Below, in pieces: positions 1-5,203 of a stretch of 7,018 nucleotides of DNA. A model generated the notes under the pieces. It saw only the letters and a program-made list of their open reading frames with translations, had not been told where the DNA came from and made no database searches. Source of the DNA: WLMZ01 sp043747765 (GTDB taxonomy: Bacteria > Actinomycetota > Acidimicrobiia > Acidimicrobiales > Ilumatobacteraceae); NCBI GenBank assembly GCA_043747765.1, contig JAYTOM010000511.1, positions 1-7,018 on the forward strand, in the 5' to 3' direction. The position numbers and the translations under genes were made by a program. Within the stretch, counting starts at the first letter, position 1. Every line of letters starts with the position of its first letter.

Positions 1-757
1 CACGGGCTCGTTGTTCTGGGTCCGCTGACTCGCTCGGTGCGCGATGCCGCCTGCTTCCTCGACATCGCTGCCACCGCTCGATCGGCCATCACCTTTCGAC
101 ATGTGCCCTCATCGAGCCGCCGTCGCGGCTCAGCATCGCCGTCGCAACCATCCGCCGCCCGGCACCGAAGTCAGACTGTCCGACGCTCGCCGCCGCCGCG
201 CCATCGCCGACGCAGCACACCTGCACGCGGCGCTCGGCGCGGCTCGGGACCGAGGGCACGTACGGACACGCATCACTGTGGACTCGACCGTCCGACTCCT
301 GAAAGGCGTGCAGAGCGACGTGGCAGCGCTATCCGACCGCAACAGCTTGGAGGCCAAAACACGTTCTGTCGCCCGTCTGGGCCGGGCGCTCCCCAACGGA
401 TCGCTCCGGCGAGTGCTGCAACGGGAGGCGGAGGCCGCCGACTCGATCAACCGACTGTTCGATCACGCCGACGTCGTGCTTACACGTTGTTCGCAGTACC
501 CGCCCCAAGCATCGACGACCGCCCGGCCCGAGTGGCGATTCGCTCGTTCCGGGCTGCCAACACCTCAGCGTGGCTCATCCCTGGAACGTCATCGGCCAGC
601 CCGCACTCGCGGTCCTGTTCGGCACCCACAAACGCAGCCGCCCAGCCTCGATCACTTCGCCGGACGGCCCAATGACGAAGGCACCCTGCCCGCGCTGGCA
701 GCGCAGATGCAGCTGGCCGACCTTTCCCTCGCTGGTCTCCGACGCCCCCGACCATAA
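1..757 (+). pseudogene. Decayed amidase (amidase-signature family), C-terminal part
   Basis: Intact members hydrolyse amide bonds with a Ser-cisSer-Lys triad; that part would lie left of the window, so no catalytic residue is visible. Blocks typical of the C-terminal half of actinobacterial amidases occur in the correct order but in changing frames: GPLTRSVRDAACFLDIAA (frame 1, about 19-72), EPPSRLSIAVAT (frame 3, about 111-147), PPPGTEVRL followed by a long stretch ending DSINRLFDHADVVLT (frame 2, about 149-480), a weak TLFAVPAPSID block (frame 1, about 484-516), PWNVIGQPALAV (frame 3, about 576-611), and GRPNDEGTLPALAAQMQLA (frame 2, about 662-718). Frame 2 closes at TAA 755-757, close to where the family normally ends. 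At least five frame changes in 757 bases argue for an old pseudogene. Local sequencing error is the alternative, less likely because the neighbouring 692-codon gene is clean. Family recognition is from recalled motifs. Confidence 0.8.
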
Positions 758-933
758 ACTCGCCGGGCCAAGCAATCGAGCAACCCTGCCCCAGTCCGCT
801 GACTACGGCGCTGGCTACGGATATGGACGACGTTTTGGTCGCGCGGTGGATCGTTCTGTGCTGTCAACGGACGCCGGCGGCCAGGTCAGAACGCCGGCGC
901 AGCGCCTCAGGTCCAAGCTGGTGCAGAGACGGC

Positions 934-966
934 TTGCGACGGCTCAACATCCGCGCATAGTATGAT
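934..966 (+). promoter_or_regulatory. Candidate promoter of the secreted-protein gene
   Basis: TTGCGA (934-939) is followed after 18 bases by TAGTAT (958-963), with an overlapping, better -10 match TATGAT (961-966). This would put the transcript start near 970-973 and leave a leader of about 45 bases before the ATG at 1015. It is the most AT-rich spot in the gap and is correctly oriented. It is read by eye only, and sigma-factor preferences of this organism are unknown. Confidence 0.45.
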
Positions 967-1003
967 GTAGAATGGCACGGCAACGTCGTTGCGCCGGCAG
1001 ACC

Positions 1004-1009
1004 GGGGGG
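1004..1009 (+). promoter_or_regulatory. Ribosome binding site, secreted-protein gene
   Basis: A run of six G residues lies five bases before the ATG at 1015-1017. It can pair with the anti-Shine-Dalgarno CCUCC, and together with the signal peptide that follows at once it fixes the start codon. Confidence 0.6.
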
Positions 1010-1014
1010 TCATC

Positions 1015-3093
1015 ATGCGAAGAAGGCTTGGGTTGGTTGCAGTCGGCGGTCTTGTCGCCGCAATGGTGCCGACGCTGATCGTGGGGCAATCGGCGGGTGC
1101 CAGCAGCGCAGGTAGCGCCGGCAGCGCGATATCGGTGACCCTGGCGGGCACGGCCTCGCCGACGACGGGCGCCTACACCCCATCGGGTGATGGCGATGTC
1201 ACACAGGCCGAGTTCCCAGGGCAGATGGATAGCGCCGCCGGGCCCGGTCCCTATCCGGGGCGCATCGTCGACCGCAGCCTTTCGAACGGCAACGGCCACG
1301 GCGCGTCGGTGAGCAGTGGGAAAAAGGCAAAGTCGAACCCTCAGTTCGAGAGTGGGTTCGAAGGCTTGAACTTATACCAGCAGCGGTACGCGCGTGGCGG
1401 CAACCAGTTCAATGTCGAGCCACCCGATCAGGCGTTGTGCGTTGGCAACGGTTACGAGCTCGAGGCCGTGAACGACGTCATGAACGTGTTCAACGCAGCC
1501 GGGCAATCGGTCCTGCCGGACAATACGGCGACGAACGTCGTGGCAGGTTTTCCGCGCAACGTGAATCATGCGGTCGACCTCAACTCATTCTTCGGCTACG
1601 CGCCGGCGATCGATCGGTCCACCGGCGTTCGCGCCCAGTTCGTGACCGATCCGACGTGTCTGTATGACGCGGCGACACAACGCTTCTTCCTGACCGTCCT
1701 TACGTTGGAGACGAGGCGGAACGGGGGGTTTACCACGGTCAATCATCTCGACACGGCCGTGAGCCGGACGTCGGACCCGACGGGTGCGTGGAGCATCTAC
1801 AAGGTGGACGTCACCAACGACGGAACAAACACCGGCGGCGTCAACCCCGGACCGTATCTGGGTGACTACCCACACATCGGTGCCGACTCGAACGGCTTCT
1901 ACATCACCACGAACGCCTATCCGTGGAGCACCAACGGCTTCGCCGGTGCGCAGCTGTACGCGTTCTCAAAGGCAGAGATGGCCGCCGGGGCCGCGAACGT
2001 GACCATGGTCCACCTCGACACGTCGGGATTGGTCAACCAGCCGAGCGACGCCGGACCAACACAGCCCGGGTTCACGGTGTGGCCTGCCCAATCTCCAGGC
2101 ACGGACTCGTACGCACTCGACGACGGCGGAACTGAATACTTCCTCAGCTCCAACGCAGCCGACGAAGCCACACATCCCGTTGCAGGAATCGGGGGCAACT
2201 ACGTTTCCAACCAGCTCGTGGTGTGGACCCTGAAGAACACCGCCTCGTTGAACACCGCAACCCCGACGGTGTCGCTGTCGAACAAGATCGTCGGTGTCAA
2301 CACGTACGCGATCCCACCCAAGCAACAGCAGCCCGGCAGCGGCACCCCGGCAACGGTGAAAACACCGCAGGGCTATTGCATCAATGACACCACGACGACG
2401 CTCTTCAACGGGCAGGTCGGTTGTTGGCGCCTGTTCTTTGGCGGGGAGCCCGCACACAATGAGGTCATCTCGACACCAGATTCGAACGACACCCGCATGC
2501 AGCAGGTCACGTTCGTAAACGGCAAACTGTGGGGCGCGCTCGACACGGCGATCAACCCTGACGGCGGCCCACAACGCGCCGGAATCGCGTGGTATGTGAT
2601 CAAGCCGTCGTCGGCCAAGGTCGCGATGCAGGGATACCTCGGCGCCGCAGGTCACGACTTCACGTATCCAACGATCGGGGTCACTGCCTCTGGTCGCGGG
2701 GTGATGGGATTCACGGCGACAGGTGACACGCTGAATCCAAGCGCAGCGTTCGCGCCGATCGATGCAAAGGTCGGAGTCGGCGCGTGGAACGTCGTCACCG
2801 GTGGAGAAGGCGCAGCGCCAGCCGACGGGTTCACAAGTTACAAGGCGCAAGTCGGGAACCCGCCGCGGACCCGCTGGGGTGACTACGGTGCCGCTGCCGT
2901 CGACGGCAGCTCCATATGGATCGCCAGTGAATACATCGCCCACGCCTGCGACTACATGCACTGGGGTGGTCCCTACTTTGCCGGCGGTACCGGTGACAAC
3001 CTCCTCGGCACATGTGGCGGCGCATCACACGGACCAGGCGTACGCACGGCGCTCGGCAACTGGTCAACGCGAATCTCACAACTCACTCCGTAA
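1015..3093 (+). CDS. Secreted beta-propeller-like protein of unknown function (692 aa)
   Basis: The N-terminus has a Sec signal peptide: MRRR, a hydrophobic core at about residues 5-22, and likely cleavage near 28-33 after small residues. A Ser/Gly/Ala-rich linker runs to about residue 115. The rest resembles a family of bacterial exoproteins I know only as hypothetical, built on motifs such as EPPDQALCVGNG (135-146), DPTCLYDAATQRFF (212-225), AVSRTSDPTGAW (248-259), GDYPHIGADSNGFYITTN (283-300) and RWGDYGAAAVDGSSIWIASEY (630-650 region). The repeated pattern of short strands with Asp/Gly turns and aromatic ends suggests a six- or seven-bladed propeller, but blades were not delimited. There are six cysteines (142, 215, 455, 470, 645, 667) and none in the signal peptide, fitting disulfides outside the cell. 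No catalytic motif, LPXTG anchor or C-terminal membrane helix is seen, so it is probably released. It stands alone behind its own promoter and ends at a stem-loop. Confidence 0.88.
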   Translation: MRRRLGLVAVGGLVAAMVPTLIVGQSAGASSAGSAGSAISVTLAGTASPTTGAYTPSGDGDVTQAEFPGQMDSAAGPGPYPGRIVDRSLSNGNGHGASVSSGKKAKSNPQFESGFEGLNLYQQRYARGGNQFNVEPPDQALCVGNGYELEAVNDVMNVFNAAGQSVLPDNTATNVVAGFPRNVNHAVDLNSFFGYAPAIDRSTGVRAQFVTDPTCLYDAATQRFFLTVLTLETRRNGGFTTVNHLDTAVSRTSDPTGAWSIYKVDVTNDGTNTGGVNPGPYLGDYPHIGADSNGFYITTNAYPWSTNGFAGAQLYAFSKAEMAAGAANVTMVHLDTSGLVNQPSDAGPTQPGFTVWPAQSPGTDSYALDDGGTEYFLSSNAADEATHPVAGIGGNYVSNQLVVWTLKNTASLNTATPTVSLSNKIVGVNTYAIPPKQQQPGSGTPATVKTPQGYCINDTTTTLFNGQVGCWRLFFGGEPAHNEVISTPDSNDTRMQQVTFVNGKLWGALDTAINPDGGPQRAGIAWYVIKPSSAKVAMQGYLGAAGHDFTYPTIGVTASGRGVMGFTATGDTLNPSAAFAPIDAKVGVGAWNVVTGGEGAAPADGFTSYKAQVGNPPRTRWGDYGAAAVDGSSIWIASEYIAHACDYMHWGGPYFAGGTGDNLLGTCGGASHGPGVRTALGNWSTRISQLTP

Positions 3094-3109
3094 GCGGATA
3101 GACGAACGC

Positions 3110-3142
3110 GACTGGCCACGCTTTCCTCGGGTGTGGCCAGTC
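3110..3142 (+). terminator. Perfect 10-bp stem-loop after the secreted-protein gene
   Basis: GACTGGCCAC (3110-3119) and GTGGCCAGTC (3133-3142) are exact inverse complements around a 13-base loop, 17 bases after the TAA at 3091-3093. The stem is strong and correctly placed for an intrinsic terminator, but no T-run follows, which is common in actinomycetes. The right arm overlaps the only plausible start (GTG 3131) of the next gene, so it might instead control translation of that gene. Confidence 0.65.
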
Positions 3143-3610
3143 AACTCGCGTTTGCAGGCAACCGTCACCTCACGATCGATCACCTTCTCCACACACAACG
3201 GGAACCCCTCCCGGACGTATCACGTGCACGGCGTCGACGACGCCGGTGCCACGTTTTCCGTCGACGTCAGCCCCGACGCCTTTCGCGAGGCGTTCGACGG
3301 CGAACACATCACCGTCAGCCGGGCGGTGCTCACCGGTCGGGTCGTCGAGGTGCGCAACGCCCCCTGGGCACTGACCAGCACAACATTCCATGTCGTGCTC
3401 TACGGAGCGTTCGGCGGTGTCAGCCTGGTGATGCTGTTCTTCGGTCTGCGCATCTATCGACGATCCGTCTCGCGCACCGACCGAAACGGCTCACACAAGC
3501 CGCTCGTCATCATGGTCGCCCTGGCCGTCGCTGTTGTCGGCGGAGTCGTCATCTGGATGTTCATCGAGAAAGGCAACTCCGATCTCGGGAATCTCGTCTC
3601 CTTCCCATAG
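3131..3610 (+). CDS. Small membrane protein with two C-terminal helices, probably N-terminally shortened
   Basis: I do not recognise the family with confidence. From GTG 3131 it would be 159 residues. Residues 8-75 form a soluble, strand-rich domain (RSITFSTHNGNPSRTYHVHG, then TFSVDVSPDAF and ITVSRAVLTGRVVEVR). Two hydrophobic helices follow, at about 86-109 (FHVVLYGAFGGVSLVMLFFG) and 124-145, separated by a short basic, hydrophilic loop (RRSVSRTDRNGSHK). The overall plan recalls DUF3592-like membrane proteins, but that is a guess. The start is unsatisfactory: no good ribosome binding site is present, GTG sits inside a stem-loop, and there is no upstream ATG in this frame outside the preceding gene. 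A full-length relative would probably have another membrane segment before residue 8, so this may be a 5'-truncated remnant. The C-terminal part is convincingly protein-like, and the TAG at 3608-3610 is clear. Confidence 0.55.
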   Translation: MWPVNSRLQATVTSRSITFSTHNGNPSRTYHVHGVDDAGATFSVDVSPDAFREAFDGEHITVSRAVLTGRVVEVRNAPWALTSTTFHVVLYGAFGGVSLVMLFFGLRIYRRSVSRTDRNGSHKPLVIMVALAVAVVGGVVIWMFIEKGNSDLGNLVSFP

Positions 3611-3698
3611 TCCAAGCACTGATATTGCACGAACATTCAGTGTGGTTTCCATGTTTGTCGCGTGGTTCGTGAGATCAGGCTGCGTTGTCGTCTGATGT
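3611..3698. other. Gap between convergent genes with weak hairpins
   Basis: This 88-base stretch separates two genes that point at each other. It contains CACTGA (3617-3622) paired with TCAGTG (3637-3642), and ATCAG (3674-3678) paired with CTGAT (3692-3696). Either could form a short hairpin that ends transcription, but both stems are weak and neither is followed by a T-run. Confidence 0.25.
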
Positions 3699-4102
3699 TC
3701 AGGGGTGGGCTGTTTCGGTGAGGATGGCGAGTCGCAGATCCCATCCCTGCTTGTGTGGACTTCGTTGTGCGACGGGGAGGTTGCGGTGGGTGAGGTCGAT
3801 GATGATGATGATGGTGTCGTCGCCGGTGGGTAGATCTCGACGGTGGAGGAGCCCTCTGGGAGTTCGGTGTTGTCGGGGATCCCCCAGGTGAAGGAGATGC
3901 GGTGGGGTGGGCTGATGAGGATGTAGGTGCCGCGCACTTTCGTGTCGCCCATGTTGATGGCGAAACGCCCGCCAGGTTCCGGGATGGTGTCGGCCCAGTC
4001 GCCTCACCGGAGTGGGAGCAGCTCGGGGTCTGTGAGGTAGGGGAAAACGTCTTCTGGGGTGGCGTCGATGCGGATCGAGGCGGTGACGATGTCTTCGGTC
4101 AC
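3699..4102 (-). pseudogene. SRPBCC/AHSA1-type protein gene broken by a stop and a one-base deletion
   Basis: Read on the minus strand from GTG 4102, the product opens VTEDIVTASIRIDATPEDVF and reaches PELLPLR, the usual SRPBCC (START-like, helix-grip) N-terminus. Codon 33 is TGA (4006-4004). The same frame then continues GDWADTIPEPGGRFAINMGD and on to LPEGSSTVEI, so the stop interrupts an otherwise continuous domain. After codon 90 (near 3833) one base is missing and the sequence resumes in another frame as LPTGDDTIIIIIDLTHRNLP and KQGWDLRLAILTETAHP, ending at TGA 3701-3699. The span is 404 bases; restoring one base gives 135 codons, a normal length for the family. The start overlaps the ArsR stop by GTGA, which indicates an ancestral translationally coupled pair. 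Family members bind hydrophobic ligands or act as Hsp90 co-factors; the ligand here is unknown. Sequencing error could produce the same picture. Confidence 0.82.
3798..3812 (+). repeat. (GAT)5 trinucleotide repeat
   Basis: Five tandem GAT units read on the minus strand as five ATC codons, giving IIIII in the remnant of the downstream SRPBCC gene. Related proteins, as I recall them, have one or two hydrophobic residues here, so the run may be a slippage product. It changes length by whole codons and does not by itself cause the nearby frameshift. Confidence 0.7.
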
Positions 4103-4470
4103 TTGGTTTTGCCCTGCTTCGTTGTGCCGGATTCGGAGGCGCGTTTGAGGCGGGTGAGGGCGTCGGGCCACAGCTCGGCCAGGACGTCTCTGACGGTGTC
4201 GAGGCCTTCGGGGCGCAGCGAGTACATATGGCGGGTGCCCTCCCGTCGTTCGTTGAGCAGTCCGGCGCGTTCGAGCGTCTTCAGGTGAAGGCTGACGGCC
4301 TGTTGGGTCAGATCGAAGTGGGTGGCGATCTGTCCGGCGGCCATCTCGTTGGTCTGGACGAGCTTGAGCATGTGCCGGCGGTGGGGGTCTGCGAGGGCTT
4401 TGAGCACGATGTCGGGGATGGAGGCAGCGCTGGCCCCGGCTGGTTGCCTGCTGGCGGTAACTGCGGCCAT
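4099..4470 (-). CDS. ArsR-family winged-helix transcriptional repressor (123 aa)
   Basis: This is a typical small ArsR-type regulator. The winged helix-turn-helix begins at LKALADPHRRHMLKL (residues 23-37), followed by helix AAGQIATHF (44-52), the recognition helix in TQQAVSLHLKTLERAGLL (55-72) and the wing REGTRHMYSL (76-85). There is no cysteine at all, so the classical ArsR/SmtB metal site in the alpha-3 helix is absent; it belongs with the metal-independent members often paired with SRPBCC proteins. The start is ATG 4470-4468, preceded on its strand by AGGATCC with AGGA nine bases upstream. The stop TGA (4101-4099) overlaps the GTG of the broken SRPBCC gene by four bases. It lies 106 bases after the intact SRPBCC gene in the same direction, so the three could form one transcript. 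Autoregulation is expected for the family but is not shown here. Confidence 0.92.
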   Translation of the reverse strand: MAAVTASRQPAGASAASIPDIVLKALADPHRRHMLKLVQTNEMAAGQIATHFDLTQQAVSLHLKTLERAGLLNERREGTRHMYSLRPEGLDTVRDVLAELWPDALTRLKRASESGTTKQGKTK

Positions 4471-4576
4471 GATGTGGGATCCTAACGCTGCTGGTTGCAG
4501 GGCTTTGCGCCGGTGAGCGTGGCTCAATGGACGGCGTGGCGGCGGGTTGGCGCGACACCGGCCGGTGATGGTGGGT
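4471..4576. promoter_or_regulatory. Gap before the ArsR gene with palindromes
   Basis: Between the upstream SRPBCC gene and the repressor start are a perfect 12-bp palindrome, CACCGGCCGGTG (4556-4567), ten bases past the SRPBCC stop, and an inverted repeat TGAGC-GTG-GCTCA (4514-4526). The first could attenuate transcription and the second could be an operator or a small hairpin. No clear -35/-10 pair is visible, so either the three minus-strand genes share one promoter or the repressor's own promoter is not of a readable type. Confidence 0.35.
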
Positions 4577-5026
4577 TCAGGATTCGACCGGGTGACCGGT
4601 GCCGGTCTGGAGGTAGGAGACGAGGCTGGCGTGCAGGAAGTGGCCCCAGTCGTGGCTGCACTGCTCGGAGCAGTCGAGCTGCGGCACGAGGCCGGCGTGG
4701 CGGAAGTGCATGATGGTGCCACCGATTTCGCTGGGCGACAGGTCGAACGCGATCGTGGTCCCGACCCAGTCGGGCATGACATCGCAGCTCGCTGTGTGCC
4801 AGCGCACCCGGGTCGGGTGATCGGCGTTGGCGACGTGGAAGCGCACGAGGTGCTCGCCGAACACGAAGTCGAGGTCGCCACCGGCGGTGCCGCTGCCCGT
4901 CGCCGGTGCCCACCAGCTGGAGACACCGCTCGTGGTGCTGAGAACCTCGAAGACCGTCTCTGGGTTGGCGGTGAGTTCGAGGGTGGTCTGGAAGTCATGG
5001 TCCTGCGTGGTGATGGTGTCGGTCAT
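4577..5026 (-). CDS. SRPBCC domain protein, AHSA1-like (149 aa)
   Basis: A single-domain helix-grip (START/Bet v1-type) protein. ATG 5026-5024 begins MTDTITTQ. The first strand FQTTLELTA (residues 12-20) and helix NPETVFEVLSTTSGVSSWWAP (21-41) carry the family pattern of an Ala/Pro-rich turn, helix and tryptophan pair. The C-terminal helix SHDWGHFLHASLVSYLQTG (124-142) is the typical long closing helix of AHSA1-like proteins with the W-G-x-F-L pattern. Such proteins enclose a hydrophobic cavity; the ligand cannot be read from sequence. Cysteines at 81, 119 and 123 are unusual enough to note. The start was chosen over a further in-frame ATG at 5098, because that extension would run through the palindromic regulatory region and is not domain-like. 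GAAAGA upstream may serve as a weak ribosome binding site. It is the first gene of the minus-strand cluster with the ArsR repressor. Confidence 0.87.
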   Translation of the reverse strand: MTDTITTQDHDFQTTLELTANPETVFEVLSTTSGVSSWWAPATGSGTAGGDLDFVFGEHLVRFHVANADHPTRVRWHTASCDVMPDWVGTTIAFDLSPSEIGGTIMHFRHAGLVPQLDCSEQCSHDWGHFLHASLVSYLQTGTGHPVES

Positions 5027-5071
5027 AAGGTGTCTTTCGTGCGGGCCGGTTGTGCCGGTCCGATCGGAACC

Positions 5072-5084
5072 CCTTAATGTAAGG
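5072..5084. promoter_or_regulatory. Inverted repeat CCTTA-ATG-TAAGG
   Basis: Exact five-base arms around a three-base centre, 46 bases before the SRPBCC start codon and within the AT-rich part of the divergent gap. It may overlap the -10 region of the minus-strand promoter (CATTAA on that strand), a natural position for repressor binding. Confidence 0.35.
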
Positions 5085-5090
5085 TTATGT

Positions 5091-5114
5091 TTGTACAATA
5101 AATTGCTTGTACAA
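5091..5114. promoter_or_regulatory. Twin TTGTACAA palindromes, candidate repressor operator
   Basis: The perfect 8-bp palindrome TTGTACAA occurs at 5091-5098 and again at 5107-5114, 16 bases apart centre to centre, with the AT-rich spacer TAAATTGC between. In a GC-rich genome two copies so close are unlikely by chance. They lie between the minus-strand SRPBCC-ArsR cluster and the plus-strand phosphoesterase. TACAAT (5094-5099) within the first copy resembles a plus-strand -10, and TTGTAC on either strand resembles a -35. Binding by the ArsR repressor encoded nearby is an inference from position; a TetR-type regulator elsewhere is equally possible. Confidence 0.5.
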
Positions 5115-5203
5115 GGATGTCAAGAGGAAATTCATCGCTCGGGCGGGTGGCGAGATAACGCCTGCGGACGCGCCTCACGGTGAGACGGGACTATCGTTCG
5201 TCG

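Larger units (their letters stand above)
758..1014. other. Intergenic region with twin GC palindromes
   Basis: No convincing gene is seen between the amidase remnant and the secreted-protein gene. The stretch holds two copies of ACGCCGGCG, at 871-879 and 891-899, exactly 20 bases apart. Each contains the palindrome CGCCGGCG. Further right are a promoter-like pair and a purine-rich ribosome binding site. A forward reading frame of 131 codons (570-965) crosses the stretch, but only its first part, the amidase block, resembles protein. Confidence 0.5.

Noticed and set aside
1966..2961. 331-codon open frame on the minus strand
   Set aside because: It lies wholly antisense to the 692-residue secreted protein, is rich in Arg/Val/Cys as high-GC shadows are, and has no recognisable domain.
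2762..3130. 5' part of a 282-codon forward frame that ends at 3610
   Set aside because: It overlaps the 3' end of the secreted-protein gene in another frame with low-complexity Arg/Ser/Pro/Thr sequence. Only the part after about 3131 looks like real protein.
4004..4006. TGA as a recoded codon (selenocysteine or tryptophan)
   Set aside because: The gene also carries a frameshift, the adjacent ArsR gene uses TGA as a normal stop, and no family selenocysteine position is known here.
4471..4998. N-terminal extension of the ArsR frame to 299 codons
   Set aside because: This part is a shadow of the intact SRPBCC gene in another frame. The ArsR domain is complete from ATG 4470, which has a ribosome binding site.
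5027..5098. Start of the upstream SRPBCC gene at ATG 5098
   Set aside because: It would put the TTGTACAA and CCTTA palindromes inside or at the edge of the coding region and add 24 residues that do not resemble the family.
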